Positions 41,759 through 52,952 of a stretch of DNA of 64,000 bases are shown here, one piece after another. Both the position numbers and the translations under genes were made by a program. Location of the stretch: contig JAULSU010000001.1 in the NCBI GenBank assembly GCA_030512335.1, positions 6,882,001 to 6,946,000 of the forward strand, read 5' to 3'. Under the pieces are notes generated by a model. The model had not been told where the DNA came from. It made no database searches and saw only the letters and a program-made list of their open reading frames with translations. Every line of letters begins with the position of its first letter. Positions within the stretch are counted from its first letter, which is position 1. Source of the DNA: Immersiella caudata. Lineage: Eukaryota; Ascomycota; Sordariomycetes; Sordariales; Lasiosphaeriaceae.

Positions 41759-42403
41759 TTAGTAACCATCCTTGCCGAACTTGTTCCACTTGTCATGGAG
41801 CTCCTAGGGGCGAGTTAGCGTTCAAGTCCTCTGCCTCTCTTTCCCCTTAAAAAGGGCTAAAGGTAGCCATACCTTGGGGAGGTTGACGTTGGGCACAATC
41901 ACAACGTTGACGGCGCTGGGGGCATCCTTGGGGGCAGCGCTGGCATCACCACCGGGGTGATACTGGTACTTGCCCTCGCCGGAGCCAGACTCCCAAGGCA
42001 TGGGGTTCTTGGCGAGGGGCACGGCGTTCTCGGATGTGGACTTGGTAGGGGTGCGGCCTAGGAGGAATTTCATGTCAGATTGTGCCGCGGACGGTGACCA
42101 CGGGGAACTGACCGAAGTAGAAACCGGCACCAGCAAGGGCGCAGACCATGACGCCGCCGAGGATCTGCAATTGAAGTCCGTCTGTTAGCTTCCTGCCTGC
42201 GCATTACCCCCCATGTAGTTCTAGAGGATTTCCGTGTGCATCCGGATCGTCCGTGGACAGGGTTCGTTGGGATGCCGAGGCATCTAGATATCACGCACCG
42301 CGATCTCGGGGTTCTTCTTGGTCTCGGACTTAAGAGCCTCCTCGCCGGTGGCCAGCCGACGGGCGGTGGTGCTGAAGGCACGGCGAGCGATGATGGAAGC
42401 CAT
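41759..42403 (-). CDS. Small mitochondrial single-span membrane protein, unknown
   Basis: Model: complement(join(41759..41803, 41873..42057, 42113..42164, 42299..42403)), 128 aa. The N-terminus MASIIARRAFSTTARRLATG is a classic presequence (basic, no acid, FSTTARR processing context). A single helix ILGGVMVCALAGAGFYFG (~36-53) follows, then a soluble tail with PMPWESGSGEGKYQYHPGGD and a conserved-looking end, VNVVIVPNVNLPKELHDKWN then KFGKDGY. Three introns (134, 55, 69 nt); exon 2 encodes essentially only the membrane helix. Layout suggests an inner-membrane protein with its tail in the intermembrane space or matrix. I do not recognise a characterised family; a respiratory-chain accessory role is possible but unproven. 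Confidence 0.8.
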
Positions 42404-43364
42404 TGCGACTCGAGTGCTGTGGGTCGGTGGTCTCGGGGAGAGCGGCTGGTGGTTTGAAGGCGACGAGCTTGTCGATGAGGAACTCGGTTTGGAGCTTGGA
42501 GGTGTGCTCGTACGATTTCGTCAGGACTGGAGCTCGGAGCTTGGCGAGACTTACGTAAGGAGCCACTTCCGCATTGACCAATCAAGTGGGCGGCCACTTG
42601 GGGAGGGGTGAACGGCTGATGGCAGCTGGGATCGCCCTGCTGGCAGCTGCTGAAGCTTCGTCCGGAAGGGGGTACCTGCAGAGAGATGGGCGGTGTTCTA
42701 CAACCTCAAAAGATATCTGACGGAGTACCGTATACAGCAACTCCTGTGATGCACATACGATCTAAAAGTGTAGATACATTTGCGCATTACTTTGTCGCTA
42801 AACATGAGTCTCCAGCAGAAGCTTGGGCAGCAGAAGCGACAATGCGGATGGCGGGGATCTGTCAACCTCAAGGCTCGCCTAAGGCAGCAGAAATTGAAAT
42901 GAATGGACCTGCTGCATGATTGACAAGGGCCGGTCGCGAATCCAACCGCGTCGCCAACGGAGAGGAAAAAGAAAGGAAGCCTTTCCAACTCTTTGCTTTT
43001 ACAAGCGGGGAAGAGGTTGGCTCTCGACACTTTGCACGCCAGCTTAGTCGTCCTCGTCGGGTTGCATCACCTTTTTGACATTCGTTCCCTCCTTTCCATT
43101 GCTCTCGCCCATTCGCACGAGCGCTTCCGTTCGCAGACACATCTTTTCGTCGGCCGTGTGCACGGTCCCTTACCACTCCTTACCTCACGACCACCGAGAC
43201 AGCGTTGGCGGCATTTGGCCCTCTTTCCATTTCCATACATTCGCTTTACACAAGATCGCCGACCCAAGGTTTGAATCGGGGGGTTCGATGGTCAACACGT
43301 CCGACACGTCCACACTTTAGTCGATACCGGTGCGCATCAGGGACAGGCGTTCGCCTCTCGCAAA
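42404..43364. other. Divergent promoter region
   Basis: 961 bp between the small mitochondrial gene and ERF2. Nothing recognised beyond C/T-rich sequence before the ERF2 start. Confidence 0.5.
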
Positions 43365-45378
43365 ATGGCCTCCCCAGAGGACGCGGCGCGGTCCGCTTCT
43401 CCCTCAAACAACGTCGACGTCTTTCCGCAATTCCCACGATCCGAAATCCCAGGGCCGCCGAGCATCATATCCTCCCGAATGACGGATATCGGGACCGACG
43501 ATGGGAGGGAGTCGGATGGGCAGCGAGCAGGTACCGCGGGCCAGAGACGAAGCGCTTTCTATCAGTCGGATGGCCAGTCACGCCCTGGAACCGCCCGGAC
43601 GGGGGTATCGTCGAGAGGGCCGCCGCAGAATCTTCGACGAGGACTCTCGGGGAAGCGAGTGAGCGGGACGGGAAGCGCAAGCGGTTCGGCGATGGGTCAT
43701 CGACCTGCAAGTTCGACCAGCCGGAGTCATGTTCCGTCACTCACATCACATGCCTTCTTCCGGCCGATGAGCTCGCAGAAGCTCCAAGCCCAGCGCGGCG
43801 CTACGAGACCGTCGACCATGACTAGACCGCAGATCTCTTCAACACCGGGAGGGTTCCCCATCGAAGAAGACCAGGATCTGGCTCGTCAGAGCATCATATC
43901 AAATTCTCCTCTCGGGATAGGCGCGCACGTCACAATCGAGGTCGAGACACGGCCGCCGCCTTCAAGAGGGACCGAGATGACAGAACAAGACCGAATAACG
44001 GCCAACACAAGCCCTACCCATGGCCACAACGCAACCGCGAGCATAACTGATAGTGTGAGACCGCTACAGAGGAAGCAAGTGGAGGGGAGGAAGCTGACGG
44101 TGAACGTGGATAAGGGCTTCAAGGGAGGAAATCTCCCAACCCCCGTACGGACACCGCGCTCCTTTCGATCGAGTTTCCTCTTGCCAAGCCAACAAAATGG
44201 TAACCGGGAGATTGAAGGGGGGGAGAAGCTCGAATCGGTCGCCTCGTCGCCACAACTGCCCCCTGAGAACCAGAAGACCAAGCCAGTTTCGAAAAAGGAA
44301 AAGATCAAGTCCAAACTCGGTCACAACCACGAGTACTTTGAGGGAAACACAGTATTCTGCCTTGGTGGACGGTGGCAAAATTCTCGACAACGTCCTGTCA
44401 ATATAGCGACGGGATCTTTCGTCGTCATCCCGTCCCTCCTATATTTTATATTTTCTGCGTCATGGATCTGGCACAACATTTCACCCGCGATACCCATCAC
44501 ATTCGCCTACCTGTTTTATATCTGCATGTCGTCTTTTATTCACGCTTCGGTCACAGATCCAGGGGTATGTTTTTTTTTCTCTCGTTCGGCTGTTGTTGGA
44601 CCCCGCTAACTTTGAGTGCCAGATCTTGCCCCGAAATTTACATCGCTTTCCTCCAGTTGACGCCAACGAGGATCCGCTAAGACTAGGTCCCCCAACAAAT
44701 GACTGGACGCTGGTCAAATCCGCAGAGAAGACCGCGGCAGCCATGGAAGTGCCAACTAAATACTGCAAGACCTGCAATCTCTGGCGCCCTCCCCGAGCGC
44801 ATCACTGTCGACTGTGCGACAACTGCGTCGAGACGCAGGACCATCACTGCGTGTGGCTCAATAATTGCGTCGGTCGCCGCAACTACCGTTACTTCTTTAC
44901 GTTTATCACCTCAACAAGCCTGCTAGCGCTCTACCTTCTCGGGGCGTCTCTAGCACAAATCTTGGTCTACTCGAATCAACAGGGTGTTTCGTTCGGCGAC
45001 TCCATCGACAAGAACCGTGTGCCCTTCGCTATGGTCATCTACGGTTTCCTCGGCTTCCTCTACCCTGCGTCGCTTATGGGGTACCACGTGTTCTTGATAG
45101 CTAGAGGCGAGACCACCCGCGAGTACCTCAACTCGCACAAGTTCCTTAAGAAGGACCGCTACCGCGCCTTTACGCAGGGCAACTGGTTCAAGAATTGGTG
45201 GGTAGTACTGTGCCGCCCGCGTCCTCCTACCTATTACGGGTTCAAGGGCAGCTTTGAACAGGGCGACCAGCGTTTTGGCGAAGCCAAGAGGGCACCTGGC
45301 ACTGGCGGCAACCGCTCCGCACCGATCGATTCCAAAGAGGGCATGGAGATGCAGGATGTTAGAACAACAAACCCGTAG
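43365..45378 (+). CDS. ERF2: DHHC palmitoyltransferase, Erf2 type
   Basis: Model: join(43365..44564, 44623..45378), 651 aa. It attaches palmitate to cysteines of target proteins; yeast Erf2 with Erf4 acts on Ras at the ER. A long N-terminal region (~320 residues) is Ser/Arg/Pro-rich and disordered. The membrane core begins at FCLGGRWQNSRQRPVNI, a typical Erf2 entry, with helices SFVVIPSLLYFIFSASWIW and PITFAYLFYICMSSFIHASV, then TDPGILPRNLH across the 58-nt intron. The cysteine-rich domain follows: KYCKTCNLWRPPRAHHCRLC, then DNCVETQDHHCVWLNNCVGR with the catalytic DHHC near residue 472. Two more helices and a TTRE motif (RGETTREYLNSHKF) complete the family pattern. Confidence 0.95.
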
Positions 45379-46195
45379 GGTGAGTTCGTCGGCCCGGTGG
45401 CGCTGCGAGGCAACTCGGCAGCATGAACACATCTTTCTTTGCCAGGAGTTGCCGTTGAGGCTTCCGTTATGTATAGATTTCTCTGTTCTGCACGTTCACT
45501 TTACTTCTCTTGTTTCATCATCTCATCACATTCTAGCCATTGTATGGGGGAGTGTACGTTCTTGGCGAGCGTTCTTTTTACCAAGGATTCCCTGTATTTT
45601 TTTTGGGGGGGGGGGGGGGGGGGTTTACGTTTCATTGTCTATGATGAGCTGCGGTCTTACGATGAAGAGAGAAAACATATCACCAAGACGGATGCCTTGA
45701 CATAGGTCACTAGCTAGAAGAAGGCGAGGCTTTCAGGAGGTGACGGTCGGTCTTACCTCGACAACACCGAGTCGTGGCGTCCCAACGGAATGGGCGGTGT
45801 ATGTAATGTTTGGATTCGTAGTATCTATACCCCTCCTTTTGTAGGATGGCGACAGCGGAGGCTGTGTAGGTAGAATACAAGATGTTCAGCAAAATTGGCC
45901 ATAGAAAATTTTGTGAAGAATCTAGGTGTTTCGGATAACCGTGAAGCCAAAGCACTAAAGCTTTGGCAAAGGGAAAATATTTGGAAAAAACATACGCTCG
46001 AGAACTGTCTTGATGAAGTCAGGCGCACGTGACGATTGGGTCTTTGCGAAGCAAAGGCGGGTGTGGTTTAATTTTCCCTTTTCATCAACTTTTCATCTTC
46101 AACTTGGTGTTGTAACCCAAAAAAATCCACTATTCTCAAACACCCGCTACTCTCTCACTTTCACATCCACCTCAGCCATGCCAAATTGACTCACC
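45379..46195. other. Intergenic with poly-T/poly-G tract
   Basis: ERF2 3' UTR and TYW3 promoter. Contains the T8G19 tract at 45597-45623; no gene recognised. Confidence 0.5.
45597..45623 (+). repeat. Homopolymer tract T8-G19
   Basis: Eight T followed by nineteen G, about 220 bp after the ERF2 stop codon. A run this long is prone to length error in sequencing. Confidence 0.85.
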
Positions 46196-47188
46196 ATGAA
46201 AACCCCAACCCCCACCAGCAGCGCCACATTCATCCGCCGGAAGACTACCATCCTCGCCCAACTCTCCGTCCCAGACTCAGAATATACCGACGCCTCACCC
46301 AAAGGCTCGGTTGACGGAGGCATCCGCACCCTCATAGACGAGATCAACAACCGCGATGGCCTAGTAACTACAAGCAGCTGTGCGGGGAGAGTGAGTGTCT
46401 ATCTTGAAGGGCAGAAGAAGGGCTCGAAAGACGATGTCTCAAGGGAGGGTGCGATTCAGGGGAGTGCGGTTGGGGGGAAGGGCGGGGGTGAGTGGCTGTT
46501 TGTTTCGCATGAGCCGGTTGAAGAGGGCGAGGGTGAGCGGGGGTATGAGGGGCCTTTTGGGTTAGGTTCAAGAGGCGAGGGTTCGAAATTGGGAAATGGA
46601 ATGGGAGAGGGAAGGTTGATTCATTTCAAGTTTGAGCCAATGGTGAGTTTGTTCTTGAGTGGTGTGTTTGGAGAGGGGTGGTGGCTAACGAGGAAGTAGA
46701 TTCTGCATGTTCTTACGACATCTCCGCAGCATGCGCAGTTGGTGATTCAGGCGGGGATTGAAGCTGGATTTCGAGAGACGGGGGCGGTTAGCCTTATCGG
46801 ACGCAAGGCTGAGGAGGATGCTATGCCGATTGTGGCGGTTAGGTCTATGGGCTTGTCGTTTGAGTCTTTGATCGGGCTTGAGCGAGATGTTGAGGGGGCC
46901 AGCCAGCAGAGAATACCGCTTGTAACGAGCGAGTATCTCCGGATGCTTGTGAAAATCTCCAACGGGAGGTTTGCCGAGAACCAGAAGAGGATAGCTAGGT
47001 TTCAGACGGCACTCAGGACGGCGTTTTCGCCCAAGGAGAACCCAGCGGAGTGGGAAGATGCCGAAGCGAGAAGAGGGCGCAAGAGGGAAGAGGGTCTCAA
47101 AAGAAGAGAAGCCCTCAAGAAGGAGGCGCTGCAAGCCGAGGAGCACGTCGATCTGGGAGTAATCCTCCAACAGCCAGACGTGCTCTAA
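46196..47188 (+). CDS. TYW3: tRNA wybutosine-synthesizing protein 3
   Basis: Model: join(46196..46642, 46700..47188), 311 aa. TYW3 is the methyltransferase that modifies the wybutosine precursor (yW-86 to yW-72) at G37 of tRNA-Phe. The family motif is GLVTTSSCAGRVSVYLEG near residues 55-72 with the SSCAGR signature. After that come a Gly/Glu-rich variable stretch, FVSHEP and LIHFKFEPM, then across a 57-nt intron ILHVLTTSPQHAQLVIQAGI and GFRETGAVSLIG. The C-terminal third is charged and helical (RRGRKREEGLKRREALKKEA). It is tandem to ERF2 and convergent with MIC19, whose stop codon is 180 bp away. Confidence 0.93.
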
Positions 47189-47368
47189 CTACCACCACAC
47201 CACCAAGCAGCTTTCCCTCCATGCGTGATCAGAAAATGTCTTGTCTATACAGCTTTTGACCAAAGCCCTGCTGCTCCATGCCCTTATGATACACGATTAC
47301 CCACGGCGCCAGCCGCCCGTCGCATGCGAGCTCCAAAACACCACCCCTCCCTCCTTTGCCCTCCCCCC

Positions 47369-47978
47369 TTAACTGACAACCTTGTCGACCCACCCCTTTT
47401 CCAATCTCCTCACCTCTTCCTTGAACGCTTCCACCTCCTTCCAGCAGTCCAACGGCCGCCGATCATTCTCCCTCAGGCACCGCACCACCTCGCTCCGCGC
47501 AGCCTCCACGCCCTCCGGCAGCTCCCGCACCTTTTTGCGCTCCTGGAGCTTAGCGCGCAGCGCCTCAACCTCCTTGGAAACCGTCTGCCGCGTCACCTTA
47601 AGCTCACTCTCTGCTTGGGTGGACTCGGACTCCGAGAGCTTCTGCTGGGCCTCCTTGAGGGCGGCGGCTTCCTCGGCGCGGAGACGTTTGAGCTCGGCGG
47701 CGACGCGGGTTTGGATTTCGAGCTCGATGGCTTGTTGACGGGAGGTGTTGGACTGTGAGAAGGATGTTAGTTCCCGCCAGGATACGGTAGGGTGTAATTT
47801 AGGTCAACGTACCTCGGGGCTGGTTTGCAGGGCGGAGCTGAGGTCGTGGGATACGCTGGTTGAACTGGGGGGAATGTGTTGTCAGTCATGGCCTGGCGGG
47901 GCAATTGGGTTTGGAGGTATACCTGTTCCACACCTGGGGATGAGAGCCCCCGGACGGCTTGGACGAGCTCGAACCCAT
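47369..47978 (-). CDS. MIC19: MICOS complex subunit Mic19
   Basis: Model: complement(join(47369..47752, 47813..47864, 47923..47978)), 163 aa. Mic19 is a peripheral subunit of the MICOS complex on the intermembrane-space side of the inner membrane; it holds crista junctions together with Mic60. The start MGSSSSKPSGG is an N-myristoylation signal, typical of this family. A coiled-coil region follows (IELEIQTRVAAELKRLRAEE and onward). The C-terminal CHCH-like segment is RCLRENDRRPLDCWKEVEAF, with the two cysteines available for redox or disulfide bonding. Introns are 58 and 60 nt; both joins keep the frame (VWNS|STSVS and SPE|SNTSRQQ). Confidence 0.93.
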
Positions 47979-50343
47979 GGCGGCGCGGGTCAATTGGGTT
48001 GCTGCGGTGCGTGGCTTTGGGATTCCGGTGTTGGTGTTTCGTTCGATCCAACGGCCCTCAATTGCCGCGGCGCTGGAGTGGAAAAGTCCGGGCAGGGGTT
48101 CATACTGTTTGCACACTGTGTGGGCACTGGCTTGGAGGTTCGGATGACGTGAAGTCCTTGGAGCTGACCACGGGACGCCAACTCGTTACAGGGTACGCAC
48201 ACGAAGAGGGGCAGAAGATGGAAGCAGCCTCAGCACCCCTTCTTTGCTCCTGGGCGAGAAGTCTGGACGTTCACTCTTTACCAACTGGTACGGCGTCAAA
48301 GATGCCCTACAGACGCGCCGAGCTGTACTAGTTTCTGTACATCCGAAGAGACACAGCAGCTCCCTCCCGTCAGCGACCCTCACCGGTATCCGCGCTTAAG
48401 ATATCGAGTTCCGGCAAGTCGCCCAATGTAGTTTTCGTTTGCGAGAGCACAAACTGGTCCATCAAGTGTCTCGGAAGACTTGCGGGAACCGAGGCCTGGC
48501 CAGGTCTCGGAGGGTCCGGGTGGCCGGCTACCTCACCGCCGTGATCCACATCATTGCAGGCATGTCAACGGCCAGACTCAGGCTGACCCAGGTGAACTGC
48601 ACTTGGTCGGAATCATGGCTCGGAGGCGACTCGGTGGTTTCTTGACGGCCCTCTTTGATAGACTTTGAATGTCTCATTGCCCACGCTGTTTGTCTTCCAG
48701 CAAGCGACGATTGCACATGTACGATCGCGTGAGATCGTGAGAAGTGCATCCGACGCGCACCAGCGATGGGTCGATCGTGCCACGTCAAAGCAGAAGGCTG
48801 GTAACCCACAGAGCTGGTCCGCATGTCAACCTATCACCATCACCGTGATGGCGAGGGCCTCCTGCTTTTTCGCCCTGCCCTCCACGCTTGGCTTTGTTCC
48901 TGGCTCCAGCTCCCTGCAGCGGGCGTCGAGGTTGGGGAGAAACGAACAAACGCCACAGGGGTTTGGAAACATTTGACCAATCACCGCGGTGGAGCTAGGT
49001 AGCTGCACCGACTTTTGAATCCTAGCCAAAAGAGCCCCAGGGCTCTGCATCCAACCAAGCTGCAGATCCAGCACTTTCTTCCCCTGAACACCACAACCCA
49101 ATCCTCGCATCGTCAGCGCCGGGTCTGGCCGCCGCATGCTCACGCTGCTCATGATAGGATACGGCTGCCCGCCGAGGCTCCATCCCCACGCTATGCCAGT
49201 AGCTGCTTGCCGAGCTGCGAAGTCATCCCAAAAGGCCGGTTGGTCGAGGCCAGCGGCCAAGGTAAGGCGTGTCACCGCTATGGTGTCCCTCTCATTCCGT
49301 GTCGTACGGTCGAGAAGCAAGTCATCGCCCCTAGCTTCTCGGCGTGAACCGTGTTTGCGTGCTTGGCTCTGCCTTTCCTCTCTTAAATCTCAGCTAGGGA
49401 GCTTTCCATCTCACGTCTTTCACATTCGTCCGTTTCCTACATTTGCGACTTCGGGACAGGCATCCGAGGATTTAATTTGGGAGGCAGCAAGTGTGTGTTG
49501 TTGAGTACATCCGAGGGTCAAGACATCAGCAGCGGCCCCACTCGTCGACTTCATTCCCTCTTCGCTCTTTCCACTTCTTCCCCTCCGTCCGTCTCGACGT
49601 CACTCCGGGCATTCCAGCAGCAGTGCGCGACGTGGTCTGAGGCCGTACACACTCTCTTTTCGCAACACAACAAAAACAACAGAGCCGGTAGCTGCTGCGC
49701 ATGCTTCTCCCACTCCGCCTTTCCCTTTCGTACATCATCACCGTTGTCGGCGCGGCCTCGTGAGCGCAAAATCTAGCAACGGCTATTGTTGAGGAGCTGC
49801 TTTCGGACGACAGACAATCCCCAGCAATCAAAAGTGCTGCTCAGCTTCCAAGAGACCTCAAATAGCCAGCCGTCGTGCACCCCTCGACGACAACGCCACA
49901 TCCGCCAAACGACGGCTTTCGCGGCCCGGTGCCAGTTCACTCATTTAGGTTTCCCCTCCTTTCACTATTCGACAAAGTTGAATTCCAACGGCAGGTTGCG
50001 GCTAGGGAAGCTGGTGGTGCGCGGGAAAGGCCCTAGGATTTGGAGGGCCGATGACCAGTTCCTTTGTTCCGACCAACGATATCAATCCAACTGTTGGAGG
50101 ATTGCCCATTGTTCGAGGTCACCTTTCACGCTGAACAAGACGAACAGTTTTATTGCTGGCACAGTCTTTGTTCTCGACAGCACAATGCAGATGTTCCTGC
50201 AGAAGCAATAACAGCAACCTTCTCCCCTCAGGCCTTTGGAATTCGACGAGCCCTACAAGAAGCGGAACCGGCCCCAGGACTTTGCACACTGTTTCTCTGG
50301 ATCACTTTTACGACCCAATTTTTCTATTCCGACCATCGCATTC
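47979..50343. other. Long divergent intergenic region
   Basis: 2.4 kb between MIC19 and the second ferric reductase. The final ~900 bp is C/T-rich and probably a long 5' UTR/promoter. No gene recognised. Confidence 0.5.
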
Positions 50344-52212
50344 ATGATGGACACTCAGCGGCAAGATTTCGCAATTTCGGAGCTTGACGCTCCAGCAAAG
50401 ACGCTCCGCGTCCGAGGCGCCACAGCCATTCCCCCAGGATCCAACCCGACCATCGCACCCTTCAACACCGGCCTTAACGGGGTCAACCAGCCAGTCAACT
50501 TTCTCTTCGTCGACGTGCTCTGGTGGAGTTTGGGAATTCTAGCTCTGGTTGTCCTTGCCATCAGGCTGATCGAGCTAGCATGGGCAAAGCTTCGATTGGT
50601 TTCGGCCATGTCGGTCGATGGGGAGCAGCAGACGTACTGGAAGCTAACGCAATGGAGCTGGATGCCGGGTATCAAGAAGAATCTCCTCTACGCGCCACTC
50701 TGGAAGAAGCGCCACAACCGCGGCTTCCAACTGTCAAGCGCCATCAATATGGGAACTCTCCCTTCGAGGTTCCACGCCCTCATCCTTGGCGCCTATCTCG
50801 CCAGCAACCTGGCCTACATGCTTGTCCTTAACTGGGGCAACAAGAACAGATTTGAGCTGTCCGCAGAGCTCCGCGGTCGTTCAGGAACCCTCGCCCTGGT
50901 CAACATGGTGCCTCTCATCATCTTTGCTGGTAGGAACAACCCCTTGATTGGATGGCTGCAAGTCAGCTTCGACACCTACAACCTACTCCACCGTTGGATG
51001 GGCCGCGTGGTCGTGTTCGAGACTGTCATTCATTTCGGCGCCTGGGCCTACGTTCAAATCGCCGACGGGGGGTGGAACAGCGTAAAGCATAAGGTGATTT
51101 ACGATGTCTTCATCACTTCCGGCACCGTCGGCTCTCTCGCCTTGGTCATCCTTTTGGTCCTGTCCTTCTCTCCGGTTCGACACGCATTCTACGAAACCTT
51201 CCTCAATACGCACATCCTTTTGGCGCTCATCACGTTCATCGGGACTCTGATTCACTGTGCGTCTGCAACCATTCCAGGAGGCTTACCCCAGGTTCCGTGG
51301 ATTGTCGCCATCCTCGTCCTCTGGATGCTGGAGAGAACAGCACGGATGCTCCGTCTGTTCTACTGCAACTGGTCCTCCCGCGGCTATTCCGAAGCTATTG
51401 TTGAGCCCATGCCTTGCGAAGCATGCCGAGTAACAATTCACTTGCCGCGCCACATCGACGTCCAGCCTGGCCAGCACGCCTACCTTCGCTTTGCCGGCGT
51501 TTGCCCCTGGGAGAGCCACCCTTTCTCCATCGCGTGGTCTGAGCACCGACACGAAGCGATTCTTCCTACCGACGAAAAGGACAAGAACAAGTTGGCAAAG
51601 CCGATCGGCACAACGCTGTCATTCGTCATCAGCGCCCAGACTGGCTTCACGCGCCAGCTGTACGACAAGGCTTGCAAGGCGGGCACTCGTGCTGTCACCA
51701 TGCGCGCCGCTGTTGAAGGCCCATACGCCGGACACCACACCCTTGACAGCTACGGGCATTGCGTTCTCTTTGCGGGTGCCAGCGGCATCACCCACCAGAT
51801 CAGCTTTCTCAAACACCTGATCGATGGTTTCAACGCTGGAACCGTGGCTACGCGCCGCATTACGCTCGTCTGGATCGTCCGCGATTACGATGCTCTTGAG
51901 TGGGCTCGCCCGTTTATGGATCAGATTCTCCGGATGCCTGGACGACGCGACATCCTTCGAATCAAGGTATTCGTCACAAGGCCCAAGAGCGCAAGCCAGA
52001 TACAGAGCTCGAGCTCCACAACCGTACACATCTTCCCAGGTCGGCCTAACATCCCGATGCTCCTCTCTAAGGAGGTCATGGAGCAAATGGGTGCGATGGT
52101 CGTAACCGTTTGTGGACCCGGTGGCCTAGCTGATGACGTGCGTGACGCCGTGCGTAAGGAGCAGGACGAGCGACAGGTTATCGACTTTATAGAGGAGAGC
52201 TTTACGTGGTAG
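50344..52212 (+). CDS. Ferric/cupric reductase transmembrane component
   Basis: Single exon, 622 aa. A short cytosolic or luminal N-terminus is followed by a first helix (FVDVLWWSLGILALVVLAIR), then the reductase core. Heme histidines lie in LLHRWMGRVVVFETVIHFGA (~216, 230) and FLNTHILLALITFIGTLIHC (~289, 304). The FAD motif is HPFSIAWSEHRH near residue 393; the NADPH motif starts LFAGASGITHQISFL near 476 and ends VTVCGPGGLADDVR near 590. It fits fungal FRE-type plasma membrane reductases that convert Fe3+ to Fe2+ before uptake. Unlike the protein at 30373-33114 it has no insert in the NAD domain. The ATG pair at 50344/50347 starts the protein; upstream frame sequence has no ATG. Confidence 0.93.
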   Translation: MMDTQRQDFAISELDAPAKTLRVRGATAIPPGSNPTIAPFNTGLNGVNQPVNFLFVDVLWWSLGILALVVLAIRLIELAWAKLRLVSAMSVDGEQQTYWKLTQWSWMPGIKKNLLYAPLWKKRHNRGFQLSSAINMGTLPSRFHALILGAYLASNLAYMLVLNWGNKNRFELSAELRGRSGTLALVNMVPLIIFAGRNNPLIGWLQVSFDTYNLLHRWMGRVVVFETVIHFGAWAYVQIADGGWNSVKHKVIYDVFITSGTVGSLALVILLVLSFSPVRHAFYETFLNTHILLALITFIGTLIHCASATIPGGLPQVPWIVAILVLWMLERTARMLRLFYCNWSSRGYSEAIVEPMPCEACRVTIHLPRHIDVQPGQHAYLRFAGVCPWESHPFSIAWSEHRHEAILPTDEKDKNKLAKPIGTTLSFVISAQTGFTRQLYDKACKAGTRAVTMRAAVEGPYAGHHTLDSYGHCVLFAGASGITHQISFLKHLIDGFNAGTVATRRITLVWIVRDYDALEWARPFMDQILRMPGRRDILRIKVFVTRPKSASQIQSSSSTTVHIFPGRPNIPMLLSKEVMEQMGAMVVTVCGPGGLADDVRDAVRKEQDERQVIDFIEESFTW

Positions 52213-52930
52213 CTCAACGGTGATAGTAGAAGGCGCATGGAGTTCCATCTGGTATCATCGGATTTCCGTTCCTTTTCTTCTGGGTCATACAATTTACATT
52301 CTTCATTCGACATTTTCTTCGGTGGACTTTTTTTGTGTGTTTTATGGGCGGGCGAGCATCTGGCGAATCGAGACGGAATTTTGCTTTTCATCGTGTGTTT
52401 TCAGGACTTCCGCCTCCGAGAAACGGGGTGGTAGGGAGATATGGGACAGCAGTGTGCATTGCATCTGGGTATTCAAAGGCGCGCTTCGTGTAGTGAGAAG
52501 GGAGGGTTGGCAAGTCCTGCCCGGTTTGTCCATATCGCCTTGACACTTGTACATAGATGATAGGAGGCCTTGGGAGATGGTATAATTGTATCATCGTGTA
52601 GATAGTGTGAATCAGAAGCGTCTTTGACCGGCGAGCGATGTTTGAGGATTGATGATGCGACCTCATAGCCGAAGTGAGGATGGAGGCCAGGTTTGGACTA
52701 AGTTCATGTCTGGAGCAACGCATGCTCTGCATATACGCAAGAGGATGTCTATTTGCACCATATCCCAGACAAACCCTTAACTTTGTAACACACACACCGC
52801 AACTGCGGCAGCCCTGTTATAGCTACGCCTAAGGCTAACTTTTAGCTGAACAGAGGTATTGGAATTAGTTAAAAAGACTGTAAAAGCTACTTTTAATTCC
52901 TCCATTTAGCTGGCAGAGGGCCTTCAGCAT

Positions 52931-52952
52931 AGCGGTAACAGGGGTTACCGCT
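52931..52952. repeat. Small inverted repeat AGCGGTAAC-AGGG-GTTACCGCT
   Basis: Perfect 9-bp arms around a 4-nt loop in an intergenic region. About 30-60 bp further on, ATACGGTGC with a following ATAGACG occurs twice about 22 bp apart. Could be the remnant of a small transposon end or a binding site. Confidence 0.6.
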
